Shown one piece after another: positions 11,101 through 24,700 of a stretch of 64,000 nucleotides of DNA. This DNA is from Elmis aenea (taxonomy: Eukaryota; Arthropoda; Insecta; Coleoptera; Elmidae), in the NCBI GenBank assembly GCA_947652605.1, contig OX393578.1, positions 124,001 to 188,000 on the forward strand, in the 5' to 3' direction. The translations under genes and the position numbers were made by a program. Positions within the stretch are counted from its first letter, which is position 1. Every line of letters starts with the position of its first letter. Below the pieces are notes generated by a model. It had not been told where the DNA came from. It worked only from the letters and a program-made list of their open reading frames with translations, and made no database searches.

Positions 11101-11370
11101 ATTTATTCGGATGATGAAGCCCGAGCGACTTCCGTACTTTTACCGTCATTGCAACGGAGATTCATGTGCTTGCACTCGACCGTCATTGCAACGGAGAATG
11201 TGTTAGTGGTATTCATGTGTCCGCACCTACCGGCAATTCGTCGTGATCGGCCCAAGGGATACGCGATCGTTGGATCCGACTGCAAACCGCAAAAACATTT
11301 ATTCGGATGATGACGCCCGAGCGACCTCGGTATTTTAAAGGAACTTTTTCGGACGGCCGTGGTTGATTAC
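8191..11370. repeat. Module D1d: 322/518-bp nested tandem array
   Basis: Units are counted from GTGGATGATTACCAA at 8515, 9035, 9357, 9679, 10197, 10519 and 10841, with the last (GTGGTTGATTAC, 11359) running into module A. Spacings are 520, 322, 322, 518, 322, 322 and 518 bp. The 518-bp form has an extra 196 bp carrying two 36-bp-family units (TCATTGCAACGGAG) and a second GGGATACGCGATCG segment. The first unit has a 2-bp insertion (GCGCTCTATTC). The 69-codon frame in each unit begins at GTG and is broken in some copies, so it is not treated as a gene. Confidence 0.92.
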
Positions 11371-14300
11371 CTTCATCTCCTTCATCTCCTCCTTCATCTC
11401 CTCCATCATCTCCTCCTTCATCTCTTCCTTCATCTCCTCCTTCATCTGCTCCTTCATCTGCTCCTTCATCTGCTCCTTCATCTGCTCCTTCATATCCTCC
11501 TTCATCTACTTCATCTCCTCCTTCATCTCCTCCTTCATCTCCTCCTTCATCTCCTCCTTCATCTCCTCCTTCATCTCCTCCTTCATCTCCTTCTTCATCT
11601 CCTCCTTCATCTCCTCCTTCATCTCCTGCTTCATCTCCTCCTTCATCTCCTCCTTCATCTCCTCCTTCGTCTCCTCCTTCATCTCCTCCTTCATCTCCTC
11701 CTTCATCTCCTCCTTCATCTCCTCCTTCACCTCCTCCTTCATCTCCTACTTCATCTCCTCCTTCATCTCCTCCTTCATCTCCTCCTTCATCTCCTACTTC
11801 ATCTCCTCCTTCATCTCCTCCTTCATCTCCTCCTTCATCTCCTCCTTCATCTCCTCCTTCATCTCCTCCTTCATCTCCTCCTTCATCTCCTCCTTCATCT
11901 CCTCCTTCATCTCCTCCTTCATCTCCATCTTCTCCTTCATCTCCTCCTTCATCTCCTCCTTCATCTCCTCCTTCATCTCCTCCTTCATCTCCTCCTTCAT
12001 CTCCTCCTTCATCTCCTCCTTCATCTGCTCCTTCATCTCTCCCTTCATCTCCTCCTTCATCTCCTCCTTAATCTCCTCCTTCATCTCCTCCTTCATCTCC
12101 TCCTTCATCTTCTCCTTCATCTCCTCCGTCATCTCCTCCATCATCTCTTCCTTCATCTTCTCCTTCATCTCCTCCTTCATCTCCTCCTTCATCTCTCCCT
12201 TCATCTCCTCCTTCATCTCCTCCTTCATCTCCTCCTTCATCTCCTCCTTCATCTCCTCCTTCATCTCCTCCTTCATCTCCTCCTTAATCTCCTCCTTCAT
12301 CTCCTCCTTCATCTCCTCCTTCATCTCTTCCTTCATCTCCTCCTTCATCTACTCCTTCATCTCCTCCTTCATCTCCTCCTTCATCTCCTCCTTCATCTCC
12401 TCCTTCATCTCCTCCTTCATCTCCTTCTTCATCTCCTCCTTCATCGCCTCCTTCATCTCCTGCTTCATCTCCTCCTTCATCTCCTCCTTCATCTCCTCCT
12501 TCACCTCCTCCTTCATCTCCTACTTCATCTCCTCCTTCATCTCCTCCTTCATCTCCTACTTCATCTCCTCCTTCATCTCCTCCTTCATCTCCTCCTTCAT
12601 CTCCTCCTTCATCTCCTCCTTCATCTCCTCCTTGATCTCCTCCTTCATCTCCTCCTTCATCTCCTCCTTCATCTCCTCCTTCATCTCCTCCTTCATCTCC
12701 TCCTTCATCTCCTCCTTCATCTCCTCCTTCATCTCCTTCATCTCCTCCTTCATCTCCTCCTTCATCTCCTCCTTCATCTCCTTCTTCATCTCCTCCTTCT
12801 TCTCCTGCTTCATCTCCTCCTTCATCTTCTCCTTCATCTCCTCCGTCATCTCCTCCATCATCTCCTCCTTCATCTCCATCTCCTCCATCATCTCCTCTTT
12901 CATCTCCTCCTTCATCTCCTCCTTCATCTCCTCCTTCATCTCCTCCTTCATCTCCTCCTTCATCTCCTCCTTCATCTCCTCCTTCATCTTCTCCTTCATC
13001 TCCTCCGTCATCTCCTCCATCATCTCCTCCTTCATCTCCATCTCCTAATTCATCTCCTCCTTCATCTCCTCCTTCATCTCCTCCTTCATCTCCTCCTTCA
13101 TCTCCTCCTTCATCTCCACCTTCATCTCCTCCTTCATCTCCTCCTTCATCTCCTCCTTCATCTCCTCCTTCATCTCCTCCTTCATCTCCTCCTTCATCTC
13201 CTCCTTCATCTCCTCCTTCATCTCCTCCTTCATCTCCTCCTTCATCTCCTCCTTCATCTCCTCCTTCATCTCCTCCTTAATCTCCTCCTTCATCTCCTCC
13301 TTCATCTCCTCCTTCATCTCTTCCTTCATCTCCTCCTTCATCTCCTTCATCTCCTGCTTCTTCTCCTGCTTTATCTCCTGCTTCATCTCCTGCTTTATCT
13401 CCTGCTTCATCTCCTCCTTCATCTCCTCCTTCATCTCTTCCTTCATCTCCTCCTTCATCTACTCCTTCATCTCCTCCTTCATCTCCTCCTTCATCTCCTC
13501 CTTCATCTCCTCCTTCATCTCCTCCTTCATCTCCTTCTTCATCTCCTCCTTCATCGCCTCCTTCATCTCCTGCTTCATCTCCTCCTTCATCTCCTCCTTC
13601 ATCTCCTCCTTCACCTCCTCCTTCATCTCCTACTTCATCTCCTCCTTCATCTCCTCCTTCATCTCCTACTTCATCTCCTCCTTCATCTCCTCCTTCATCT
13701 CCTCCTTCATCTCCTCCTTCATCTCCTCCTTGATCTCCTCCTTGATCTCCTCCTTCATCTCCTCCTTCATCTCCTCCTTCATCTCCTCCTTCATCTCCTC
13801 CTTCATCTCCTCCTTCATCTCCTCCTTCATCTCCTCCTTCATCTCCTCCTTCATCTCCTCCTTCATCTCCTCCTTCATCTCCTTCTTCATCTCCTCCTTC
13901 TTCTCCTGCTTCATCTCCTCCTTCATCTTCTCCTTCATCTCCTCCGTCATCTCCTCCATCATCTCCTCCTTCATCTCCATCTCCTCCATCATCTCCTCTT
14001 TCATCTCCTTTTTCATCTCCTCCTTCATCTTCTCCTTCATCTCCTCCTTCATCTCCTCCTTCATCTCCTCCTTCATCTTCTCCTTCATCTCCTCCGTCAT
14101 CTCCTCCATCATTTCCTCCTTCATCTCCATCTCCTAATTCATCTCCTCCTTCATCTCCTCCTTCATCTCCTCCTTCATCTCCTCCTTCATCTCCTCCTTC
14201 ATCTCCTCCTTCATCTCCTCCTTCATCTCCTCCTTCATCTCCTCCTTCATCTCCTCCTTCATCTCCTCCTTCATCTCCTCCTTCATCTCCTCCTTCATCT

Positions 14301-15711
14301 CCTCCTTCATCTCCTCCTTAATCTCCTCCTTCATCTCCTCCTTAATCTCCTCCTTCATCTCCTCCTTCATCTCCTCCTTCATCTCTTCCTTCATCTCCTC
14401 CTTCATCTCCTTCATCTCCTGCTTCTTCTCCTGCTTTATCTCCTGCTTCATCTCCTGCTTTATCTCCTGCTTCATCTCCTCCTTCATCTCCTCCTTCATC
14501 TCCTCCTTAATCTCCTCCATCTCCTCCTTTATCTCTTCCTTCATCTCCTCCTTCATCTCCTCCTTCATCTCCTCCTTCATCTCCTCCATCTCCTTCATCT
14601 CCTCCTTCATCTCCTCCTTCATCTCCTCCTTGATCTCCTCCTTGATCTCCTCCTTGATCTCCTCCTTCATCTCCTCCTTCATCTCCTCCTTCATCTCCTA
14701 CTTCATCTCCTCCTTCATCTCCTCCTTCATCTCCTTCATCTCCTCCTTCATCTCCTCCTTCATCTCCTCCTTCATCTCCTCCTTCATCTCCTCCTTCATC
14801 TCCTTCATCTCCTCCTTCTTCTCCTCCTTCATCTCCTCCTTTATCTCCTCCTTCATCTCCTCCATCTCCTCCATCTCCTCCTTGATCTCCTCCTTCATCT
14901 CCTCCTTCATCTCTTCCTTCATCTCCTCCTTGATCATCTCCTTCATCTCCTCCTTCATCTCCTCCTTCATCTCCTCCTTCATCTCCTCCTTCATCTTCTC
15001 CTTCATCTCCTCCTTTATCTCTTCGTTCATCTCCTCCTTCATCTCCTGCTTCTTCTCTTGCTTTATCTCCTGCTTCATCTCCTACTTTATCTCCTGCTTC
15101 ATCTCCTCCTTCATCTCCTCCTTCATCTCCTCCTTTATTTCCTCTTTCATCTCCTCCTTCATCTCCTCCTTCATCTCCTCCTTCATCTCCTCCTTCATCT
15201 CCTCCTTCATCTCCTCCTTCATCTCCTCCTTCATCTCCTCCTTCATCTCCTCCTTTATCTCTTCGTTCATCTCCTCCTTCATCTCCTGCTTCTTCTCCTG
15301 CTTTATCTCCTGCTTCATCTACTGCTTTATCTCCTGCTTCATCTCCTCCTTCATCTCCTCCTTCATCTCCTCTTTCATCTCCTCCTTCATCTCCTCCTTC
15401 ATCTCCTCCTTCATCTCCTTCTTCATCTCCTCCTTCATCTCCTCCTTCATCTCCTCCTTCATGTCCTCCTTCATCTCCTCCTTCATCTTCTCCTTCATCT
15501 CCTCCTTCATCTCCTCCTTCATCTCCTCCTTCATGTCCTCCTTCATCTCCTCCTTCATCTTCTCCTTCATCTCCTTCTTCATCTACTCCTTCATCTCCTC
15601 CTTCATCTCCTCCTTCATCTCCTCCTTCATCTCCTTCATCTCCTCCTTCGTCTTTTCCTTCTTCTTCTCCTTCATCTCCTCCTTCATCTCGACCTTCTTC
15701 TTCATTTCCTT
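11371..15711. repeat. Module A2: 12-bp minisatellite
   Basis: About 360 copies. It opens with CTTCATCTCCTTCATCTCC, then a run of CTGCTCCTTCAT variants (about 11445-11495). The right 2.3 kb matches A1 at an offset of 13,380 bp up to a common end. The marker CTCCATCTCCTAATTCATC, once in A1 near 690, occurs near 13045 and 14130, which shows an internal duplication of about 1.09 kb. A 1,473-codon plus-strand frame spans it and is an artefact: it starts at GTG in module D and runs into module B. Confidence 0.94.
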
Positions 15712-18700
15712 CTACAGCAAATGGCTTCAAACTTCGTATACACATTAGTTATGAGCGATTTAAGGATTATTAGCCCCTAAATACGATTTTTAATTTTTCG
15801 TGAAAAATGGGAAAAGTGCAAGGGCTATATAGTCTTTGCACTTTTTTCGACCAAAAAAATCGATTTTCTTAAAACTATAGCAAATGGCTTCAAACTTCTT
15901 AAACACGTTAGTTACGAGCAAGTTAAGGATTATTAGCCCCTAAATACGATTTTTAATTTTTCGCGAAAAATGGGAAAAGTACAAAGGCTATATATAGTCT
16001 GCACTTTTTTCGACAAAAAAATCGATTTTCTTAAAACTACAGCAAATGGCTTCAAACTTCTTATACACGTTAGTTATGAGCGAATTAAGGATTATTAGCC
16101 CCTAAATACGATTTTTAATTTTTCGTGAAAAATGGGAAAAGTACAAAGGCTATATATAGTCTTTGCACTTTTTTCGACAAAAAAATCGATTTTCTTAAAA
16201 CTATAGCAAATGGCTTCAAAATTCTTAAACACGTTAGTTACGAGCAATTTAAGGATTATTAGCCCCTAAATACGATTTTTAATTTTTCGCGAAAAATGGG
16301 AAAAGTACAAAGGCTATAGTCTTTGCACTTTTTTCGACAAAAAAATCGATTTTCTTAAAACTACAGCAAATGGCTTCAAACTTCTTATACACGTTAGTTA
16401 CGAGCAAGTTAAGGATTATTAGCCCCTAAATTCGATTTTTAATTTTTCGTGAAAAATGGGAAAAGTACAAAGGCTATAGTCTTTGCACTTTTTTCGACAA
16501 AAAAATCGATTTTCTTAAAACTACAGCAAATGGCTTCAAACTTCTTATACACGTTAGTTATGAGCGAATTAAGGATTATTAGCCCCTAAATACGATTTTT
16601 AATTTTTCGTGAAAAATGGGAAAAGTACAAAGGCTAGTCTTTGCACTTTTTTCGACAAAAAAATCGATTTTCTTAAAACTATAGCAAATGGCTTCAAACT
16701 TCTTAAACACGTTAGTTACGAGCAAGTTAAGGATTATTAGCCCCTAAATACGATTTTTAATTTTTCGCGAAAAATGGGAAAAGTACAAAGGCTATAGTCT
16801 TTGCACTTTTTTCGACAAAAAAATCGATTTTCTTAAAACTACAGCAAATGGCTTCAAACTTCTTATACAAGTTAGTTATGAGCGAATTAAGGATTATTAG
16901 CCCCTAAATACGATTTTTAATTTTTCGCGAAAAATGGGAAAAGTACAAAGGCTATAGTCTTTGCACTTTTTTCGACAAAAAAATCGATTTTCTTAAAACT
17001 ACAGCAAATGGCTTCAAACTTCTTATACACGTTAGTTACGAGCAAGTTAAGGATTATTAGCCCCTAAATACGATTTTTAATTTTTCGCGAAAAATGGGAA
17101 AAGTACAAAGGCTATAGTCTGCACTTTTTTCGACAAAAAAATCGATTTTCTTAAAACTACAGCAAATGGCTTCAAACTTCTTATACACGTTAGTTATGAG
17201 CGAATTAAGGATTATTAGCCCCTAAATACGATTTTTAATTTTTCGTGAAAAATGGGAAAAGTACAAAGGCTATAGTCTTTGCACTTTTTTCGACAAAAAA
17301 ATCGATTTTTTTAAAACTATAGCAAATGGCTTCAAACTTCTTAAACACGTTAGTTACGAGCAAGTTAAGGATTATTAGCCCCTAAATACGATTTTTAATT
17401 TTTCGCGAAAAATGGGAAAAGTACAAAGGCTATAGTCTTTGCACTTTTTTCGACAAAAAAATCGATTTTCTTAAAACTACAGCAAATGGCTTCAAACTTC
17501 TTATACAAGTTAGTTATGAGCGAATTAAGGATTATTAGCCCCTAAATACGATTTTTAATTTTTCGCGAAAAATGGGAAAAGTACAAAGGCTATAGTCTTT
17601 GCACTTTTTTCGACAAAAAAATCGATTTTCTTAAAACTACAGCAAATGGCTTCAAACTTCTTATACACGTTAGTTACGAGCAAGTTAAGGATTATTAGCC
17701 CCTAAATACGATTTTTAATTTTTCGCGAAAAATGGGAAAAGTACAAAGGCTATAGTCTGCACTTTTTTCGACAAAAAAATCGATTTTCTTAAAACTACAG
17801 CAAATGGCTTCAAACTTCTTATACACGTTAGTTATGAGCGAATTAAGGATTATTAGCCCCTAAATACGATTTTTAATTTTTCGTGAAAAATGGGAAAAGT
17901 ACAAAGGCTATATATAGTCTTTGCACTTTTTTCGACAAAAAAATCGATTTTTTTAAAACTATAGCAAATGGCTTCAAACTTCTTAAACACGTTAGTTACG
18001 AGCAAGTTAAGGATTATTAGCCCCTAAATACGATTTTTAATTTTTCGCGAAAAATGGGAAAAGTACAAAGGCTATAGTCTTTGCACTTTTTTCGACAAAA
18101 AAATCGATTTTCTTAAAACTACAGCAAATGGCTTCAAACTTCTTATACACGTTAGTTACGAGCAAGTTAAGGATTATTAGCCCCTAAATACGATTTTTAA
18201 TTTTTCGCGAAAAATGGGAAAAGTACAAAGGCTATAGTCTGCACTTTTTTCGACAAAAAAATCGATTTTCTTAAAACTACAGCAAATGGCTTCAAACTTC
18301 TTATACACGTTAGTTATGAGCGAATTAAGGATTATTAGCCCCTAAATACGATTTTTAATTTTTCGCGAAAAGTGGGAAAAGTACAAAGGCTATAGTCTTT
18401 GCACTTTTTTCGACAAAAAAATCGATTTTCTTAAAACTATAGCAAATGGCTTCAAACTTCTTAAACACGTTAGTTACGAGCAAGTTAAGGATTATTAGCC
18501 CCTAAATACGATTTTTAATTTTTCGCGAAAAATGGGAAAAGTACAAAGGCTATAGTCTTTGCACTTTTTTCGACAAAAAAATCGATTTTCTTAAAACTAC
18601 AGCAAATGGCTTCAAACTTCTTAAACACGTTAGTTATGAGCAATTTAAAGATTATTAGCCCCTAAATACGATTTTTAATTTTTCGTGAAAAATGGGAAAA

Positions 18701-19876
18701 GTACAAAGGCTATAGTCTTTGCACTTTTTTCGACAAAAAAATCGATTTTCTTAAAACTATAGCAAATGGCTTCAAACTTCTTAAACACGTTAGTTACGAG
18801 CAAGTTAAGGATTATTAGCCCCTAAATACGATTTTTAATTTTTCGCGAAAAATGGGAAAAGTACAAAGGCTATAGTCTTTGCACTTTTTTCGACAAAAAA
18901 ATCGATTTTCTTAAAACTACAGCAAATGGCTTCAAACTTCTTATACAAGTTAGTTATGAGCGAATTAAGGATTATTAGCCCCTAAATACGATTTTTAATT
19001 TTTCGCGAAAAATGGGAAAAGTACAAAGGCTATAGTCTTTGCACTTTTTTCGACAAAAAAATCGATTTTCTTAAAACTACAGCAAATGGCTTCAAACTTC
19101 TTATACACGTTAGTTACGAGCAAGGTAAGGATTATTAGCCCCTAAATACGATTTTTAATTTTTCGCGAAAAATGGGAAAAGTACAAAGGCTATAGTCTGC
19201 ACTTTTTTCGACAAAAAAATCGATTTTCTTAAAACTACAGCAAATGGCTTCAAACTTCTTATACACGCTAGTTATGAGCGAATTAAGGATTATTAGCCCC
19301 TAAATACGATTTTTAATTTTTCGTGAAAAATGGGAAAAGTACAAAGGCTATAGTCTGCACTTTTTTCGACAAAAAAATCGATTTTCTTAAAACTATAGCA
19401 AATGGCTTCAAACTTCTTAAACACGTTAGTTACGAGCAAGTTAAGGATTATTAGCCCCTAAATACGATTTTTAATTTTTCGCGAAAAATGGGAAAAGTAC
19501 AAAGGCTATAGTCTTTGCACTTTTTTCGACAAAAAAATCGATTTTCTTAAAACTACAGCAAATGGCTTCAAACTTCTTAAACACGTTAGTTATGAGCAAT
19601 TTAAGGATTATTAGCCCCTAAATACGATTTTTAATTTTTCGTGAAAAATGGGAAAAGTACAAAGGCTTATAGTCTTTGCACTTTTTTCGACAAAAAAATC
19701 GATTTTCTTAAAACTACAGCAAATGGCTTCAAACTTCTTAAACACGTTAGTTATGAGCAATTTAAGGATTATTAGCCCCTAAATACGATTTTTAATTTTT
19801 CGCGAAAAATGGGAAAAGTACAAAGGCTATAGTCTTTGCACTTTTTTCGACAAAAAAATCGATTTTCTTAAAACTA
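15712..19876. repeat. Module B2: ~160-bp satellite, about 26 monomers
   Basis: Same family as B1 and about four monomers longer. The first monomers match B1 base for base at +13,380, including the unusual GTGCAAGGGCTATATAG and CGACCAAAAAAATCG words. The extra monomers lie in the interior, consistent with unequal exchange. Confidence 0.95.
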
Positions 19877-20003
19877 CCCTCGGACCCTCTGACCCTCGGA
19901 CCCTCGGACCCTCGGACCCTCGGACCCCCGGACTCTCGGACTCTCGGACTCTCGGACTCTCGGACTCTCGGACTCTCGGACTCTCGGACTCTTGGACCCT
20001 CGG
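19877..20003. repeat. Module C2: 8-bp CCCTCGGA array
   Basis: About 16 copies. The right half is mostly the CTCTCGGA variant, three copies longer than in C1, and the terminal CTTGGACCCTCGG is shared with C1 and C5. Confidence 0.93.
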
Positions 20004-20903
20004 TACAGGCACATTCTGCATTTTTAACGTTATTGCAACGGAGATTCTTGTGTCTGCACTCGACCGTCATTGCAACGGAGAATGTGTTAGTATTTTTGCC
20101 CTACCGGCGAATCGTCGTGATCGGCCCGAGGGATACGCGATCGTTGGATCCGACTGCGAACCGCAAAAACATTTATTCGGATGATGAAGCCCGAGCGACT
20201 TCCGTACTTTTACCGTCATTGCAACAAAGATTCATGTGCTTGCACTCGACCGTCATTGCAACGGAGAATGTGTCTAATTTTGCCCGTCATAGCAACGGAG
20301 AATGTGGCTGTAGATTTGACCGTCAATGCAACGGAGAATGGGCCTGCACGTTTACCGGTATTGCAACGGAGATTCTTGTGTCTGCACTCGACCGTCATTG
20401 CAACGGAGAATGTGTTAGTATTTTTGCCCTACCGGCGAATCGTCGTGATCGGCCCGAGGGATACGCGATCGTTGGATCCGACTGCGAACCGCAAAAACAT
20501 TTATTCGGATGATGAAGCCCGAGCGACTTCCGTACTTTTACCGTCATTGCAACAAAGATTCATGTGCTTGCACTCGACCGTCATTGCAACGGAGAATGTG
20601 TCTAATTTTGCCCGTCATAGCAACGGAGAATGTGGCTGTAGATTTGACCGTCAATGCAACGGAGAATGGGCCTGCACGTTTACCGGTATTGCAACGGAGA
20701 TTCTTGTGTCTGCATTCGACCGCCATAGCAACGGAGAATGTGCCTGTACCTTTGACCGTCATTGCAACGGAGAATTGGTCTGCATTTTTAACGTTATTGC
20801 AACGGAGATTCTTGTGTCTGCACTCGACCGTCATTGCAACGGAGAATGTGTTAGTATTTTTGCCCGTCATTGCGACCGAGAATGTGCTTGTACCTTTGAC
20901 CGT
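20004..20903. repeat. Module D2a: 36-bp repeats
   Basis: Same structure as D1a, including both ~115-bp inserts at a 328-bp spacing (about 20100 and 20428). One unit carries the TCTGCATTCGACCGCCATAGC variant that D3a and D4a also have and D1a lacks. Confidence 0.9.
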
Positions 20904-21439
20904 CCTGTGGTATATGAAAGTAGTGGTTGTCAAGCCCGGAGGCTGAAACTGAAGCCCGAAGGCTGATTAACCCTAAGGTTGTTTTTAGAGCAGCGCACAG
21001 TGCCTAATACTCGGTCAATAAATTACCCGCAGGTATTATATATTGGCGTCACTAAAGCGACGGAGTGTATAGGAGCTGAACTCCTGTGGTATGTAAAGGT
21101 ATATCAAGCCCGAAGGCTGAAATTTATGCCCGAAGGCTGTTAACCCGGAGGTTACTTAAGGTATCGGGGTCTCGCCTCGCGACAAGACGAATCCCCGAGC
21201 TAAGGGCTGTGTCTCAACAGATGCAGCGTGGAAACTGCACTACCGAGTTCCACACCCTGCCAGAACGTAAGTCAGTAGTATTGGCGTCACTAATTATATG
21301 ACGAAGCAATTGGCTACCTTATGCTGGAGCAAGCTCCTGTGGTATATGAAAGTAGTGGTTGTCAAGCCCGGAGGCTGAAACTGAAGCCCGAAGGCTGATT
21401 AACCCTAAGGTTGTTTTTAGAGCAACGCACAGTGCCTAA
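20904..21439 (-). repeat. Module D2b: hairpin-rich block, one full copy plus a partial
   Basis: Same hairpin series as D1b but with only one rRNA-bearing copy. The second, TG-deleted subtype is missing here. It ends AGCAACGCACAGTGCCTAATATTC before the D-c block. Confidence 0.85.
21182..21321 (-). pseudogene. 28S rRNA-derived chimeric fragment, copy 3
   Basis: First-subtype fragment with GTGTCTC intact. R2-core part 21284-21321, 28S 3'-end part about 21182-21271. Sequence is the same as copy 1 over the conserved words. Confidence 0.8.
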
Positions 21440-21786
21440 TATTCGGATGATGTAGCCCGCATTTTGGGGGCCGTCAAGTCGAAACTTGGCGGACACCCGC
21501 GGGTACGTTGTGGTGTTAACAAAAATTGTCGTATGCTTTCGGATACGCCAAGGAGAGACTGGACTCCGCCGAACGATCGGGAATTTTCGTCGCCTCGCAA
21601 TATTCGAAACACGCACTTATTCCGCTGTGACGCGGGAAAAATCCGTAATCGAAACGGAGACGGTCGCTCCAGGTACCGCGGTACTATAGACAACTTTACG
21701 GCCTAACATGCGCTCAGTCGTCCGCGGACGACGAACGAATTTTTCGCCGGGTCGCCGCGGTGAGGTGTTCATGTGTCTGCATCTAC
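21440..21786. repeat. Module D2c: ~345-bp CpG-rich block
   Basis: Near-identical to D1c. Differences are GGGTACGTTG for GGGCACGTTG, GGATACGCC for GGATATGCC, and CAATATTCG for CAATATGCG. Both CCGCGG-centred palindromes are retained. Confidence 0.8.
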
Positions 21787-24700
21787 CGCCGAACCGTCGT
21801 GATCGGCCCGAGGGATACGCGATCGTTAGATCCGACTGCGAACCGCAAAAACATTTATTCGGATGATGAAGCCCGAGCGACTTCCGTACTTTTACCGTCA
21901 TTGCAACGGAGATTCATGTGCTTGCACTCGACCGTCATTGCAACGGAGAATGTGTTAGTGGTATTCATGTGTCCGCACCTACCGGCAATCCGTCGTGATT
22001 GGCCCAAGGGATACGCGATCGTTGGATCCGACTGCAAACCGCAAAAATATTTATTCGGATGATGACGCCCGAGCGACCTCGGTATTTTAAAGGAACTTTT
22101 TCGGACGGCCGTGGATGATTACCAAAGAGTTCTCAAATTTTGCTTCTTAGACGTAGTCGGATGCGCTCTATTCTTTTAGCTACATGTCGAACAACGGATA
22201 AAAATTTTCTCACCGCAATTAACGGAGTTATGAATATTTTTGTAGACCGAGATGTTTTTATCGCCGGGTCGCCGAGACGTTGTGGTATTCATGTGTCCGC
22301 ACCTACCGGCGATTCGTCGTGATCGGCCCGAGGGATACGCGATCGTTGGATCCGACTGCGAACCGCAAAAACATTTATTCGGATGATGAAGCCCGAGCGA
22401 CTTCCGTACTTTTACCGTCATTGCAACGGAGATTCATGTGCTTGCACTCGACCGTCATTGCAACGGAGAATGTGTTAGTGGTATTCATGTGTCCGCACCT
22501 ACCGGCAATCCGTCGTGATCGGCCCGAGGGATACGCGATCGTTGGATCCGACTGCAAACCGCAAAAACATTTATTCGGATGATGACGCCCGAGCGACCTC
22601 GGTATTTTAAAGGAACTTTTTCGGACGGCCGTGGATGATTACCAAAGAGTTCTCAAATTTTGCTTCTTAGACGTAGTCGGATGCGCTATTCTTTTAGCTA
22701 CATGTCGAACACCGGATAAAAATTTTCTCACCGCAATTAACGGAGTTATGAATATTTTTGTAGACCGAGATGTTTTTATCGCCGGGTCGCCGAGACGTTG
22801 TGGTATTCATGTGTCCGCACCTACCGGCGATTCGTCGTGATCGGCCCGAGGGATACGCGATCGTTGGATCCGACTGCGAACCGCAAAAACATTTATTCGG
22901 ATGATGACGCCCGAGCGACCTCGGTATTTTAAAGGAACTTTTTCGGACGGCCGTGGATGATTACCAAAGAGTTCTCAAATTTTGCTTCTTAGACGTAGTC
23001 GGATGCGCTATTCTTTTAGCTACATGTCGAACACCAGATAAAAATTTTCTCACCGCAATTAACGGAGTTATGAATATTTTTGTAGACCGAGATGTTTTTA
23101 TCGCCGGGTCGCCGAGACGTTGTGGTATTCATGTGTCCGCACCTACCGGCGATTCGTCGTGATCGGCCCGAGGGATACGCGATCGTTGGATCCGACTGCG
23201 AACCGCTAAAACATTTATTCGGATGATGAAGCCCGAGCGACTTCCGTACTTTTACCGTCATTGCAACGGAGATTCATGTGCTTGCACTCGACCGTCATTG
23301 CAACGGAGAATGTGTTAGTGGTATTCATGTGTCCGCACCTACCGGCAATCCGTCGTGATCGGCCCGAGGGATACGCGATCGTTGGATCCGACTGCAAACC
23401 GCAAAAACATTTATTCGGATGATGACGCCCGAGCGACCTCGGTATTTCAAAGGAACTTTTTCGGACGGCCGTGGATGATTACCAAAGAGTTCTCAAATTT
23501 TGCTTCTTAGACGTAGTCGGATGCGCTATTCTTTTAGCTACATGTCGAACACCATATAAAAATTTTCTCACCGCAATTAACGGAGTTATGAATATTTTTG
23601 TAGACCGAGATGTTTTTATCGCCGGGTCGCCGAGACGTTGTGGTATTCATGTGTCCGCACCTACCGGCGATTCGTCGTGATCGGCCCGAGGGATACGCGA
23701 TCGTTGGATCCGACTGCGAACCGCAAAAACATTTATTCGGATGATGAAGCCCGAGCGACTTCCGTACTTTTACCGTCATTGCAACGGAGATTCATGTGCT
23801 TGCACTCGACCGTCATTGCAACGGAGAATGTGTTAGTGGTATTCATGTGTCCGCACCTACCGGCAATCCGCCGTGATCGGCCCGAGGGATACGCGATCGT
23901 TGGATCCGACTGCAAACCGCAAAAACATTTATTCGGATGATGACGCCCGAGCGACCTCGGTATTTTAAAGGAACTTTTTCGGACGGCCGTGGATGATTAC
24001 CAAAGAGTTCTCAAATTTTGCTTCTTAGACGTAGTCGGATGCGCTATTCTTTTAGCCACATGTCGAACACCGGATAAAAATTTTCTCACCGCAATTAACG
24101 GAGTTATGAATATTTTTGTAGACCGAGATGTTTTTATCGCCGGGTCGCCGAGACGTTGTGGTATTCATGTGTCCGCACCTACCGGCGATTCGTCGTGATC
24201 GGCCCGAGGGATACGCGATCGTTGGATCCGACTGCGAACCGCAAAAACATTTATTCGGATGATGACGCCCGAGCGACCTCGGTATTTTAAAGGAACTTTT
24301 TCGGACGGCCGTGGATGATTACCAAAGAGTTCTCAAATTTTGCTTCTTAGACGTAGTCGGATGAGCTATTCTTTTAGCTACATGTCGAACACCAGATAAA
24401 AATTTTCTCACCGCAATTAACGGAGTTATGAATATCTTTGTAGACCGAGATGTTTTTATCGCCGGGTCGCCGAGACGTTGTGGTATTCATGTGTCCGCAC
24501 CTACCGGCGATTCGTCGTGATCGGCCCGAGGGATACGCGATCGTTGGATCCGACTGCGAACCGCAAAAACATTTATTCGGATGATGACGCCCGAGCGACC
24601 TCGGTATTTTAAAGGAACTTTTTCGGACGGCCGTGGATGATTACCAAAAAGTTCTCAAATTTTGCTTCTTAGACGTAGTCGGATGCGCTATTCTTTTAGC

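Noticed and set aside
11359..15780. A 1,473-codon plus-strand open frame rich in LLLH, and similar frames over 1,000 codons at 25151-29419, 42245-45484 and 54343-58329
   Set aside because: Stop-free translation of a 12-bp repeat. Other frames on both strands are also open for long stretches, the start is a GTG in module D, and the end lies in module B. No gene structure or conserved non-repeat domain.
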